From: Glycomyces algeriensis
Lineage (GTDB): Bacteria; Actinomycetota; Actinomycetes; Mycobacteriales; Micromonosporaceae
NCBI RefSeq assembly: GCF_027622855.1
Contig: NZ_JAPZVR010000023.1
Span: 1-60,211, forward strand
DNA: 60,211 nt
Direction: 5' to 3'
This document shows positions 50,336 to 59,169 of the stretch, piece after piece (the stretch's first letter is position 1; each line of letters starts with the position of its first letter). The notes beneath the pieces are model-generated. The model saw only the letters and a program-made list of their open reading frames with translations. It did no database searches and was not told the DNA's origin. The position numbers and the translations under genes are program-made.

Positions 50336-51103
50336 GTGGGACTCAAACGCGTCGACTACGACCGCACACAGCACGCCGGATACGCGAAGGGCCGCCGGCT
50401 CCTGCCCGCGAGCCGCCGCGCCTGGCTCCGGGCCTTCCGCGAACACGCCGGGAACCGCCGCATCGGCACCGTCCTCGACGTCGGCTCCGGCACCGGACGG
50501 TTCACCCCCGCGCTGGCCGACGAGTTCGGGGCCGACGTCATCGGCGTCGAACCCTCGGCGCGGATGCGGGAGGTCGCCCATGTCGAGTCCTCGCACCCGC
50601 TCGTATCGTATGTGCCGGGCGACGCCGCGGACCTGCCGCTGGAGGACGGGAGCGCCGACCTGGCGCTGATGTTCCTCGTCTGGCACCACGTGCCCGACCG
50701 GGACGCGGCCGCGCGGGAGCTGGCGCGGGTCCTCGCGCCGGGCGCGCGGCTGCTCATGGCGACCACGCTCTCGGACCGCCTGAAGGACCTGCTGCTGTAC
50801 CGGTACTTCCCGCGGACCCGCGACATCGACGCCGAGGTGTTCCCGTCGCTGGAGGAGACCGTGCGCGTGTTCGCCGACGCCGGGTTCGCGCACGCCGGGC
50901 TCAGCGAGGTCCACCACCGCTCGGCGGACAGCCTCGCCGAATACGCCGGGCGGCAGCGGATGCGCGCGCTCTCGGTCTACGAGCACTTGACGGACGAGGA
51001 GTACCGCGACGGCCTCGCCGCACTGGAAGCCGACGCGCTCGCAGAGACCGCCCCGAGCCCGGTCGAATCCGAATGCGACCTGCTCGCGTTCACACGGCAG
51101 TGA
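50336..51103 (+). CDS. Class I SAM-dependent methyltransferase
   Basis: 255 aa. Motif I VLDVGSGTGRFTPALAD near residue 46-62, then VIGVEPSARM, GDAADLPLEDGSADLALM and LARVLAPGARLLMATTL, the Methyltransf_11/UbiE order. It starts KRVDYDRTQHAGYAKGR as in other small-molecule methylases of this group. GTG 50336 has GGGGGA just upstream. Probably co-transcribed with the GNAT gene. Substrate unknown. Confidence 0.9.
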   Translation: MGLKRVDYDRTQHAGYAKGRRLLPASRRAWLRAFREHAGNRRIGTVLDVGSGTGRFTPALADEFGADVIGVEPSARMREVAHVESSHPLVSYVPGDAADLPLEDGSADLALMFLVWHHVPDRDAAARELARVLAPGARLLMATTLSDRLKDLLLYRYFPRTRDIDAEVFPSLEETVRVFADAGFAHAGLSEVHHRSADSLAEYAGRQRMRALSVYEHLTDEEYRDGLAALEADALAETAPSPVESECDLLAFTRQ

Positions 51104-51135
51104 ACGGGCGCGGCAACTCCTGAAATGGCGCATGA

Positions 51136-51146
51136 CATGTGACATG
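51136..51146. repeat. Dispersed ATGTSACAT palindrome, perfect core
   Basis: CATGT-G-ACATG within TGGCGCATGACATGTGACAT, 33 bases after the methyltransferase stop. One of two copies in the 309-base gap between convergent genes; the rest of the gap holds no supportable gene. Confidence 0.6.
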
Positions 51147-51249
51147 CCACTGATGGTTCACGTTGGGAGGCAACGGAGCCGCAGTGCACTTCGACGGAGG
51201 ATCTGCCACCGCGGCTCGGCCGCGGAGCTGCCGCTCGGCCGGCGCTGCA

Positions 51250-51266
51250 TGGCATGTGACATGCCA
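51250..51266. repeat. Dispersed palindrome, perfect 17-mer
   Basis: TGGCATGT-G-ACATGCCA is the longest perfect copy of the family core and can serve as its consensus. It lies 104 bases beyond the copy at 51136. Confidence 0.7.
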
Positions 51267-51412
51267 CCGGTCCGGCGAGATGCCGCCGATACGGGAGGCC
51301 CCGGGTACCCGCCCTATCCCACCTTCACCACTACCAGTGAAAAGGACACCCTCCCACACGGGTATGACAAAGGCCCGCTACCTGCGGAAACAGGCCCGGG
51401 CCCGCGCGTAGC

Positions 51413-52087
51413 CTAGTTGCCGTCAGGGGAGACGAGACCGGTGTTGTAGGCGAAGATGACCGCCTGCACCCGGTCTCGGGCGCCGATCTTGGCGAGGATC
51501 CGGCCCACATGGGTCTTCACCGTCGACTCGGCCAGGTGGAACCGCTCAGCGATCTCGGAGTTGTTCCACCCCCGCCCGATCGCCGTCAGCACCTCCTTCT
51601 CCCGATCGGTGAGGACCCCGAGCCGCTCGGCCGTCGCCGACGCGTCCGCTTCGCCGTCGACCGGGAACTGGTCGGCGAACCGGTCGAGCAGCCGCCGCGT
51701 CAGCTTCGGCGCGACCACCGCGTCGCCGGCGGCCACCACGCGGATGCCCGCGAGCAGCTCCTCCGGCTGCGCGTCCTTGACCAGGAACCCGCTCGCGCCC
51801 GCCCGCAGCGCCGCATACGCGTACTCGTCCAGGTCGAACGTGGTCAGCACCAGCACCCGGCTGCGCCCGCCCGCCGCGATGATCCGCCGCGTCGCCTCGA
51901 TCCCGTCAACGCCCGGCATGCGCACGTCCATGAGCACCACGTCCGGCCCCAGCTCGGTCGCCCGACGCACCGCATCGGCCCCGTTGTCGGCCTCCCCGAG
52001 CACCACCAGGTCCGACTGGCTCTCCACCAGCATCCGAAACCCCATGCGCTGCAAAGGATGATCGTCCACGATCAGCAACGTCGTCAC
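51413..52087 (-). CDS. NarL/LuxR-type two-component response regulator
   Basis: 224 aa. The receiver domain has LLIVDDHPLQRMGF, the phosphoacceptor Asp in VVLMDVRMPGVDG near residue 54, Thr in VLTTFD and Lys in FLVKDA. The C-terminal LuxR HTH is LTDREKEVLTAIGRGWNNSEIAERFHLAESTVKTHV, split here as two motifs near 155-195. GTG 52087 overlaps the kinase stop (GTGA). It is the last gene of an ABC transporter/two-component operon and presumably controls it. Confidence 0.95.
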   Translation of the reverse strand: MTTLLIVDDHPLQRMGFRMLVESQSDLVVLGEADNGADAVRRATELGPDVVLMDVRMPGVDGIEATRRIIAAGGRSRVLVLTTFDLDEYAYAALRAGASGFLVKDAQPEELLAGIRVVAAGDAVVAPKLTRRLLDRFADQFPVDGEADASATAERLGVLTDREKEVLTAIGRGWNNSEIAERFHLAESTVKTHVGRILAKIGARDRVQAVIFAYNTGLVSPDGN

Positions 52088-53295
52088 CGGCGCTCCTCTC
52101 CATCCTCGGGAAGCCACAACGCGACCCGCCAACCGCCGAGCGCCTCGGGCCCGGCCACCATCGTGCCGCCGAACGCCGCCGCACGCTCCGACAAGCCTGC
52201 CAGACCACGGGCCGTACCGGCCTCATCCACCCGGTTCCCGGTGTTGCGCACCGTCACGGACAGCCCCGCATCCCGGTACTCCATCGACACCTCGGCCCGC
52301 CGCACACCCCTCGCGTGCTTGAACACGTTCGTCAGCGACTCCTGCACCGTCCGGTACACCGCCAACTGCTGGTTCTCCGACAACGCCCACGGATCACCCG
52401 CCACCGACACTGTCACCGGCAGACCCGCCTCCCGCACCCGCTCGATGAGCGCGTCCAACTCGGCCAGGCCCGGCTGCGGCGCCAACTCCAGGTCCTCGCC
52501 CTCCTCGGCCTTGAGCACCGACAGCACCCGCCGCAACTCCGACAGCGCCTCCCGGCTCGTGCGCCCGATCGCCTCGAGCGCCTCCTTCGCCTTCTCCGGC
52601 GCCGCCGTCGCGGCGTACGCGCCTCCGTCCGCCAACGCATTGATCACCGCCAGGTTGTGCCCGATGATGTCGTGCATCTCCCGCGCGATCCGGTTGCGCT
52701 CCTCCGTCACCGCCTGCTGCGCCGCCTGGTCCCGCTCCGAATGCTGGAACTCCCGGCGCGTGCGCATCAGCATGCCGATCGCCACGATGAAACCGAAGTA
52801 GATCACCGTCGGCGCGAAGAACGCGAGAAAGCTGCCCACCGACAGGTTCTGATTGACCAGCCAGTCGATCAGCGACGGCACGAGCGAGACCATCCCCGCC
52901 CACCACAGCAGCTTCAGCGGCCGCCGCACCACCAGGTTGTAGAGCACGAACGTGAACGCCACCGCCGCAGCGGAGTTCACGAACCCCGCGCTCTCCTCGC
53001 TCGTGTACCCCATCGGGATCGTGATCGCCAGCGGCACGCACTGACTCAGCAGTACCGCGAACGGGTACCGGCGCCGCCAGATCGTCGGCACCAGGAACAT
53101 CGCCACCAGCAGCACCTGCAGCAGCGGATCCACCGGGTCGATCTCGCCCACCGCGGCCAGCACCACCGCCAGCGCCGCGGGCAGCGAGAACAGGAAGATC
53201 GGGAACAGATTCCAAAGCAGCGGATGCCGGGAGTCGAACTCCAGCATCCGCTGCCACATCCCGCGCTTGCGGGGAACGGTCACGGCCTCGGCCAC
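52084..53295 (-). CDS. Sensor histidine kinase (HisKA_3, DesK/LiaS-like)
   Basis: 403 aa. About 5-6 membrane helices in residues 20-185 (LLWNLFPIFLFSLPAALAVV onward). The dimerisation segment EERNRIAREMHDIIGHNLAV carries the phosphorylated His near 210. The HATPase domain is recognisable by NVFKHARGVRRA and the GRGLxG-type loop TARGLAGLSERAAAFGG. A largely membrane-embedded sensor with no extracellular domain is typical of intramembrane-sensing kinases paired with ABC exporters. GTG 53295 is chosen with moderate certainty; GTG 53283 is possible. Confidence 0.93.
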   Translation of the reverse strand: MAEAVTVPRKRGMWQRMLEFDSRHPLLWNLFPIFLFSLPAALAVVLAAVGEIDPVDPLLQVLLVAMFLVPTIWRRRYPFAVLLSQCVPLAITIPMGYTSEESAGFVNSAAAVAFTFVLYNLVVRRPLKLLWWAGMVSLVPSLIDWLVNQNLSVGSFLAFFAPTVIYFGFIVAIGMLMRTRREFQHSERDQAAQQAVTEERNRIAREMHDIIGHNLAVINALADGGAYAATAAPEKAKEALEAIGRTSREALSELRRVLSVLKAEEGEDLELAPQPGLAELDALIERVREAGLPVTVSVAGDPWALSENQQLAVYRTVQESLTNVFKHARGVRRAEVSMEYRDAGLSVTVRNTGNRVDEAGTARGLAGLSERAAAFGGTMVAGPEALGGWRVALWLPEDGEERR

Positions 53296-53305
53296 GAGCT
53301 CATGC

Positions 53306-54124
53306 TCACACGTCGCGACGCTTGAGCAGCACGCCCGCCAGCCCGAAAGTGACGACCAGCCAGATCCCCATCCACAGCCACGACTGGCCCAGCGACAGGT
53401 CCGCCCCGGTCGTGTCGACCATCGCGATCGTATTCGCCACATTGCCCGGCGCGAACGGCGTCACATCATCCACCCAGCTCCACGGCAGCAGACCCGCCAG
53501 CTGCGGCAGGATCATGATCACGCCGATGTAGAACCCGATCGAACCCGCCGAGTTCCGCAGGATCGCACCGATGCCCAGCGCCAGGAGCGCCAGGTAGACG
53601 ATCATCGCCGTCCACCCCAGCAGCGCCCGCAGCACGCCCTCGTCCGACAGCGACACGCTGCCAAGCTCAGTGTCCGAGAGGATCGCCTGGGTCATGAAGA
53701 ACGTCAAGAACACCATGGCCCCGAACAGGACCGCGACCACGGCCCCGAACACGGCGGCCTTCGCCCACAGCACCGACAGGCGCTTCGGCGCGGCCGACAT
53801 GGTGGAGCGGATCGACCCCGTCGAGTACTCCCCGGTCACCGTGAGGATGCCGAGCACCGCGACGAACACCGAGGACAAGGAGATCCCCGCCATCGAGAAG
53901 CTCAGCGCCACATCGGCGCCGCCCACCGCTTGGTCGTTCGGCACACTCGAGGAGATGAGCGCGCCCAGGCCGGCGCTGAACACGACTGCGCACAGCAGCA
54001 CGATCCAGGTCGAGCGCAGCGACCACAGCTTCGTCCACTCCGAACGCAGCAGACCCGCCGCGGAGAGCTTGTAGTTCGCCGGCGGCACGTAGGCCGCGCG
54101 GTCGGTCATCACAGCGGCGGTCAT
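53306..54124 (-). CDS. ABC-2 type exporter permease
   Basis: 272 aa with six membrane helices. LLRSEWTKLWSLRSTWIVLL near residue 25-44 is the amphipathic N-terminal signature of the ABC-2 subfamily 3 permeases, and TGEYSTGSIRSTMSAAPKR near 97-115 is the conserved cytoplasmic loop. ATG 54124 overlaps the ATPase stop (ATGA). With the ATPase it would export lipids, peptides or antibiotics. Confidence 0.94.
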   Translation of the reverse strand: MTAAVMTDRAAYVPPANYKLSAAGLLRSEWTKLWSLRSTWIVLLCAVVFSAGLGALISSSVPNDQAVGGADVALSFSMAGISLSSVFVAVLGILTVTGEYSTGSIRSTMSAAPKRLSVLWAKAAVFGAVVAVLFGAMVFLTFFMTQAILSDTELGSVSLSDEGVLRALLGWTAMIVYLALLALGIGAILRNSAGSIGFYIGVIMILPQLAGLLPWSWVDDVTPFAPGNVANTIAMVDTTGADLSLGQSWLWMGIWLVVTFGLAGVLLKRRDV

Positions 54125-55041
54125 CGGTTCGCCCCTTCAGTGGTCTGGCGGTACTCGACCGCGTCGGCGGTCAACTGCATGAACGCGTCCTCAAGGGACC
54201 CGCGGTCGGTGCGCAGCTCGTGCAGCACCAGCCCGTGCGCGGCCGCGGTCTGGCCGACCACGGACGCCTCGGTCCCGGTCACCTCCAGCACCCCGCGCTC
54301 CGGACTCGACACGGTGATGCCGGGCCCCGCCAAGTGCTCGGCCAGCCGCGCCGCATCGGGCGAGACCACCCGCACGCTCGCCTGCCCGCTGCCGGACACG
54401 AACGCGTCAACCGTCGTGTCGGCCAGCAGCCTGCCCTGCCCGATCACGATCAGGTGCTCGGCGGTCTGGGCCAGCTCGCTCATCAAGTGCGAGGACAGGA
54501 ACACCGTCCGGCCCTCGGACGCAAGGCCCTTGAGCAGCAAGCGGATCCACTTCACACCGTCAGGGTCCAGGCCGTTCACCGGCTCGTCCAGGATCAGCAC
54601 GGCCGGGTCGCCCAGGAGCGCCACCGCGATGCCCAGGCGCTGGCCCATGCCGAGGCTGAAGCCGCCGACGCGCTTGCCGGCGACCTCGTGGAGGCCGACG
54701 AGGTCGATGACCTCGTTGACGCGGCGCTTCGGAATGCCGTGGGTGCGGGCGAGGGCGAGGAGGTGCTTGTAGGCGCTGCGCCCGGCGTGGACGGACTTGG
54801 CCTCCAGGAGCGCTCCGACCTCGGTGAGCGGCGAGCGGAACTCAGAGTAGTGCTTGCCGTTGACCCGGGCGAGGCCGCTCGTCGGGGCGTCCAGGCCCAC
54901 GATGGCGCGCATCGTGGTGGACTTCCCGGCGCCGTTGGGGCCGAGGAAGCCGGTGACGACGCCGGGTTTGACGGCGAACGTCAAGTCGTCCACGGCCGTC
55001 TTCTTGCCGTAGCGCTTCGTCAAGTGCTCGATCTCGATCAT
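54121..55041 (-). CDS. ABC transporter ATP-binding protein
   Basis: 306 aa. Walker A GPNGAGKST near residue 35-43, ABC signature FSLGMGQRLGIA near 136-147, Walker B VLILDEPVNGLD near 153-164 and switch His in FLSSHLMSE. The C-terminal DUF4162-like extension of about 90 residues is typical of ABC-2 drug and bacitracin-type exporters. It is the first gene of a four-gene operon (ATPase, permease, kinase, regulator) in which the four genes overlap or nearly so. On the minus strand TACCGT about 10 bases before the ATG is a possible -10 box. Confidence 0.95.
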   Translation of the reverse strand: MIEIEHLTKRYGKKTAVDDLTFAVKPGVVTGFLGPNGAGKSTTMRAIVGLDAPTSGLARVNGKHYSEFRSPLTEVGALLEAKSVHAGRSAYKHLLALARTHGIPKRRVNEVIDLVGLHEVAGKRVGGFSLGMGQRLGIAVALLGDPAVLILDEPVNGLDPDGVKWIRLLLKGLASEGRTVFLSSHLMSELAQTAEHLIVIGQGRLLADTTVDAFVSGSGQASVRVVSPDAARLAEHLAGPGITVSSPERGVLEVTGTEASVVGQTAAAHGLVLHELRTDRGSLEDAFMQLTADAVEYRQTTEGANR

Positions 55042-55170
55042 GCCCAGAACGGTACGGCGCGCCCTGCGGCGGATCATCCGTTTCCAGAGCGAACTTCAGG
55101 GGCGCGAGTGGTACCCAAGTACTACGACTTCGAGCCGGAGACCGCGCTGGACAACTGACGAACCAGACAG

Positions 55171-55189
55171 ATGATACGTGATGTGTCAT
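55171..55189. repeat. Dispersed ATGTSACAT palindrome, wobble copy
   Basis: ATGATACGTGATGTGTCAT is a 19-bp palindrome in which the only arm mismatches are G.T pairs. It lies between the ABC operon promoter region and the end of the polymerase gene. Confidence 0.55.
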
Positions 55190-55286
55190 ATATTACTCGT
55201 ACGGTGAACCGCCGGAAATACCCTGACACATGGGTACGACAGTGACGGTCTCCGAATCGCGGCTCCGGCGGATCGGGCCGATCCCC

Positions 55287-57098
55287 TCATTTGGCCTCGG
55301 AGTAGCTGTCGACCACCTTGGGCCGCAGCGGAATGCGCACCGGCATGTCGCCGAAGAGGGTGGTGGTGGCGGTGTGGGCGGCCTGTTCGATGACTTCGCC
55401 GACCGCAGCGGCGTGCTCGGCCGGGCAGTGCACCACGACCTCGTCGTGCAGGAAGAACACGAGCTCCCCGAGGTCGCGCTCATGCAGCTCGCGACGCAGC
55501 ACCGCCAGCAGCACCAGGGCCCACTCGGCGGCGGTGCCCTGCACGATGAAGTTGCGGGTGAACCGTCCGCGGCCGGTCGCGGACCGGGTCCCGTCCTCCG
55601 AATTCAACGTCTGCCACCAGCGCTCGCTCGGCGCCGGCACGGTGCGGCCCAGCCAGGTGCGGACCAGCCCGCCCTTCTCGCCGGTGCGCGCGGCCGACTC
55701 GACCCGGTGGAACGCCGCCGGGAAGCGGTCCTTCATGAGCTGCACCAACTGCGCCGCGTCCCCGGCGGTCCCGCCGTACATCGCGGAGATGAGCGCGATC
55801 TTCGCCTTCGACCGCTCGCCGCCCAGTCGCGGCGCCAGCTCGGTGTACAGGTCGTCGGCGGCCGTGGCCGCGATCATCGCCCGGTCGCCGCTGATGGCCG
55901 CGAGCAGCCGCGGCTCGAGCTGCGCGGCGTCGGCCGCGACGAGCTTCCACCCCGGCTCGGCCCGGATCGCCTCCCGGACCGCGTGGGGCAGCTGCAGTGC
56001 CCCGCCGCCGTCGGTGCCCCACCGGCCGGTGTCGGCACCGCCCACCATGTACACGGGCCGGAACCGCCCGCGGTCCGCCAGCGCCGGATCGGCCTCGGCC
56101 CCAGGCGCCCCCGCCGCGGAGACCCACGAGTCGGCCCAGTTCCAGCCGAACGCGCTCCACACCCGCGCATGCTCGCGGTACACCTTGAGCGCCTCCACCG
56201 CCGGATGGTCGACCGAGGCGAGCTCCCAGGAGTGCGTGTTCTTCACATCGAGCCCGGCCGCGTGGAACGCCGCCAGGACCTGCTTCGTCGAATCGGGGTT
56301 GAGCTGGTGCCCGAACGCGTCGATCACCTTGTCCGCCAGCGCTTGGAGCTTCCTGGGCCGCATGCCTTTGGTGGGACGCGGCCCGAGGAGGTCCCGCAGG
56401 AGGCGGTCGTGCACGCCCCGGTCGAACGGGACGCCGGTGCGGCTCATCTCGGCGGCCACCAGTGCGCCCGCGGACTCGGCCGCGAGCAGCGTGCCCAGGC
56501 CCGCGATGTCGGCCGCGGCGGTGCGGCGGCGCTGGTCCAGCCAGGTCGCCTGGAGCCGGACGAGGATCGCGGGGCCGTCGACCGGTTCGGGCTCGCGCTC
56601 GAAGAGCGTTCCGGCGTCGGGGTCGGACTCGGCGGTGACGGCCGGCGGCTCGCGGCCCTCGACCCGGGAGAGGATCCGCTCGGCGAGCCGCAGGTCGCGA
56701 CAGCGGTCGAGGCGGGCGCCCGCCTGCAGCAGCGGCGGATAGTCCTGGGCGGCATCGGCCAGGACCCATCGCGGCGATGCCGGATGCCCGTGTCCGAAGT
56801 CGGCACGGCCGGGCGCGTCCTGATCGTGACCGGACCGAAGGCCCCCATTGCGATCCTTCTCGGCGACACCAGCACCAGCACCAGCACCAGCACCAGCACC
56901 AGCTCGGCTGGAGGCGTGGGCGGTTGCGGTCTGGTGGTCGTCTTCGGGTCCGCCGGCGCCCGAGTCAAACCCGCCCCGGGCTTCGGTCTCGATCGCGGTC
57001 ACCGCGGCGGCCAAGTCGGCGTGGTAGGTGACCGCGCCGCCGGGCAAGGGCATCGTCCACCCCTCCCCGCCGCGTCCGTGCACGAGTGCGACCTCCAT
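55287..57098 (-). CDS. PolA-like family A DNA polymerase with degenerate exonuclease part
   Basis: 603 aa. Family A polymerase motifs are present in the C-terminal half: motif A LVAADAAQLEPRLLA (near residue 388), motif B RSKAKIALISAMYGG (near 430) and motif C FFLHDEVVVHCP (near 548). The N-terminal half corresponds to the 3'-5' exonuclease region but is short and interrupted by a Gly-Ala repeat, so proofreading is doubtful. No 5'-nuclease domain. This matches the actinobacterial bifunctional exonuclease/polymerase family, a second PolA-like enzyme beside true Pol I. ATG 57098. Likely a repair or translesion role. Confidence 0.9.
   Translation of the reverse strand: MEVALVHGRGGEGWTMPLPGGAVTYHADLAAAVTAIETEARGGFDSGAGGPEDDHQTATAHASSRAGAGAGAGAGAGVAEKDRNGGLRSGHDQDAPGRADFGHGHPASPRWVLADAAQDYPPLLQAGARLDRCRDLRLAERILSRVEGREPPAVTAESDPDAGTLFEREPEPVDGPAILVRLQATWLDQRRRTAAADIAGLGTLLAAESAGALVAAEMSRTGVPFDRGVHDRLLRDLLGPRPTKGMRPRKLQALADKVIDAFGHQLNPDSTKQVLAAFHAAGLDVKNTHSWELASVDHPAVEALKVYREHARVWSAFGWNWADSWVSAAGAPGAEADPALADRGRFRPVYMVGGADTGRWGTDGGGALQLPHAVREAIRAEPGWKLVAADAAQLEPRLLAAISGDRAMIAATAADDLYTELAPRLGGERSKAKIALISAMYGGTAGDAAQLVQLMKDRFPAAFHRVESAARTGEKGGLVRTWLGRTVPAPSERWWQTLNSEDGTRSATGRGRFTRNFIVQGTAAEWALVLLAVLRRELHERDLGELVFFLHDEVVVHCPAEHAAAVGEVIEQAAHTATTTLFGDMPVRIPLRPKVVDSYSEAK
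56867..56903. repeat. Hexanucleotide tandem repeat inside the polymerase gene
   Basis: CACCAG is repeated six times without error and encodes a Gly-Ala run near residue 66-78. Perfect six-base units keep frame when they slip, so the length of this linker may vary between strains. Confidence 0.85.
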
Positions 57099-57283
57099 GG
57101 TCCAAGTGGACCATGCGCCACCGACATTCCGCCCGATCTCGAATCGGCCCGGCCCGCGCTCGCGCTCACCCGTTCCACGCCGCCTCCGCAATCGGGGCGA
57201 ATCCGACTCACGTCCCACTGGCGCCGAATCGTGTCGTACCCGCATGTCAGGGTGTTACCGGGGGCCCATCGGGCGGGTGGTAC

Positions 57284-57298
57284 GTGACATGTCACATG
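57284..57298. repeat. Dispersed ATGTSACAT palindrome, overlapping perfect cores
   Basis: GTGACATGTCAC (57284-57295, even palindrome) overlaps CATGT-C-ACATG (57288-57298, odd palindrome). It lies between the divergent polymerase and GPGG genes. Confidence 0.65.
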
Positions 57299-57377
57299 GC
57301 ATCCCAGGTAGGAGCCTCAGAGAACGCGGGAGAGGACAGTAGACATACTTTCGCGTCTATTCGGGTAACCGGTCTGC

Positions 57378-57521
57378 ATGGCTTTGATTCTGTGGATCCT
57401 TGCGGTCCTTCTCGTCATCTACGGCATTTTCATGATCTTCCGGGGCCAGGTGCTCCTGGGGATCGTGGTGATCATCGTCGGCCTCCTGGTCGGCCCCGGC
57501 GGGGTGAGCCTGTTCACCTAG
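57378..57521 (+). CDS. GPGG-motif small transmembrane protein
   Basis: 47 aa. MALILWILAVLLVIYGIFMI and VLLGIVVIIVGLLVGPGG give two membrane segments, and the VGPGGVS ending is the signature of the GPGG-motif small membrane protein family, widespread in Actinobacteria and of unknown function. Start ATG 57378, stop TAG 57519-57521. Upstream TAGACA (57340) and GTAACC form a weak promoter, so the message may be nearly leaderless. Confidence 0.85.
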   Translation: MALILWILAVLLVIYGIFMIFRGQVLLGIVVIIVGLLVGPGGVSLFT

Positions 57522-57698
57522 CCGGGCCGCTCACGGACGGCCGCCGCTTACGCGGCTGCCGGTTTCGGAGAGCGGCCTCGACCAGGCGCGGGCACGCCCC
57601 GCGTGACACCGCCCGGACGGTCCGCCCGGGCGGACCACGACGATCGAGTCGGGTCCCGCCGCGCCGCAAGGCGTCGGCGGGCCCTCGGCATGTCCGGG

Positions 57699-58985
57699 TC
57701 AGGCCGCGGTCTCGATCCGGCCGGCGAGGGGGGGCACCGCCACGGTCGCGTGGAGCCGCGTCCCGATGGGGAGGACGGCGTCCTCGGCGTAGAACGCCGG
57801 ATTGTGGTTGAACACCATGCCGGGGCCGCCTTCGACCGGCTCGATGCCCGTCGCCGTCAGCTCCACGTCCTGGCAGCCCAGGCCGACGTACAGGCCCCCG
57901 TACTTGTTGACGAACACCGAGACGTCGTCGTATCCCAGGCCCGGCGTCATGGTGATGAGCCGGTCCGCACCCACCACGCGCTCGAGCGTGGGCAGCGCCG
58001 CCTCGACCCAGGCCGGCTCGTTGTGCACGGCCGGGACCTCCGCCGGGAAGTCCATCTCCATGGTCGTGCCGTGGGCCCGCGCGTACCCGTCGGCCATGCG
58101 CCGCATAGTCTCCTGCAGGCCGGCCATGTCCGCCTCGACGGTTGACCTGATCGTCCCCAGCAGGGTGACGCTCTCGCCGATGATGTTGAACCGGCCCATG
58201 TCCTCGACGTGGCCGATAGTCACCGTGAACGGGTCGGCCGCCGGGAACTGGCGGTACAGCTGCCCGCAGCCCGAGACGATCTCCGCGGCCACCGGCAGCG
58301 GGTCGACGCCCTCCCACGGCGTCGAGCCGTGGACCTGCTTGCCGTGGATCACGATGCGCACGGTGCACGAGGCCGCGTACTGGTTGCCCTCGTGGTAGGC
58401 GATGACCCCCACCGGCAGCGGGCCCACGTGGTGGCCGTACACCATCGTCGGGACCGGGTTCGCCAGCGCGCCTTCGGCCTCCATCTGGGCCGCCCCGCCG
58501 GGCTCGCCGATCGGCGGGCCCTCCTCGGCGGGCTGGAACACGAACAGGACCGTCCCCGGCAGCTCGGCCTTGAGCCGTTCGAGGACGCTGGCGGCGCCCA
58601 TGAGCATCGCGGTGTGGCAGTCGTGGCCGCACGCGTGCGCGACCGGGAACGGGCCGCCCGGGTAGTCCTCGTCGACCACCGTGGACGCGAAGTCGACCCC
58701 GGAGGTCTCCTTCACGGGGAGCGCGTCGAAGTCGGCCCTGAGCGCGATCACCCGGTCGCCGGGCCTGCCGCCCTTGAGCACCCCCACGACGCCGTGCCCG
58801 GCGATGCCGGTGCGGACCTCGTCGAGGCCGAGCGAACGCAGGTGCTCGGTGACCTTCCGGGCGGTCTCGACCTCCCGGTTCGACAGCTCTGGATGTCGGT
58901 GCAGGTCGTGGCGCCATGCCGTCAACTGATCGCTCAGTTCGGCGGTCAGCTCGTCGATGCGGTCGTAGATCGCGCTGTCGTTCAT
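57699..58985 (-). CDS. M20 family amidohydrolase/peptidase
   Basis: 428 aa. The metal site is HACGHDCHTAML (near residue 117-128) with PAEEGPP near 152-158, and further ligands in GHHVGPLP and FNHNPAFYAED. Dimerisation-domain motif VHGSTPWEGVDP near 220-231. This is the M20D group (N-acyl amino acid or aminobenzoyl amide amidohydrolases such as HipO/IAA-conjugate hydrolases). GGGGGGACC precedes ATG 58985. It lies 184 bases downstream of a LacI regulator on the same strand, which may or may not control it. Confidence 0.93.
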   Translation of the reverse strand: MNDSAIYDRIDELTAELSDQLTAWRHDLHRHPELSNREVETARKVTEHLRSLGLDEVRTGIAGHGVVGVLKGGRPGDRVIALRADFDALPVKETSGVDFASTVVDEDYPGGPFPVAHACGHDCHTAMLMGAASVLERLKAELPGTVLFVFQPAEEGPPIGEPGGAAQMEAEGALANPVPTMVYGHHVGPLPVGVIAYHEGNQYAASCTVRIVIHGKQVHGSTPWEGVDPLPVAAEIVSGCGQLYRQFPAADPFTVTIGHVEDMGRFNIIGESVTLLGTIRSTVEADMAGLQETMRRMADGYARAHGTTMEMDFPAEVPAVHNEPAWVEAALPTLERVVGADRLITMTPGLGYDDVSVFVNKYGGLYVGLGCQDVELTATGIEPVEGGPGMVFNHNPAFYAEDAVLPIGTRLHATVAVPPLAGRIETAA

Positions 58986-59003
58986 GACGGTCCCCCCGGT
59001 CGA

Positions 59004-59020
59004 GGCCCGCGCTGCGGGCC
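59004..59020 (-). terminator. Hairpin between lacI-type and M20 genes
   Basis: GGCCCGC-GCT-GCGGGCC, a perfect 7-bp stem just upstream of the M20 gene; it may end the regulator transcript. Confidence 0.4.
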
Positions 59021-59169
59021 CCGCTTCCGACGGTACCGACGGCCCGCGCGGTCCGGAGGTGTTCCGCGCCGTGCCCGGCGTTGCCGGCCCCGATCGGCTC
59101 GATAGGGCCCGCGTCCTGTTCGTTCTCGAAGGCGGCCCGGGGGACCCGGAGCGCCGCCCGTCCCGCGGC

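Noticed and set aside
51363..51410. 15-codon basic ORF, MTKARYLRKQARARA
   Set aside because: No ribosome site or promoter close by, very short, and located in a convergent intergenic gap; not supportable without conservation data.
55108..55158. 16-codon ORF ending VVPKYYDFEPETALDN
   Set aside because: Protein-like wording but no ribosome site, and it lies in the promoter region of the ABC operon; too short to support.
56867..56903. CRISPR-like repeat
   Set aside because: Six-base units without spacers inside a coding frame; a simple sequence repeat, not a CRISPR array.
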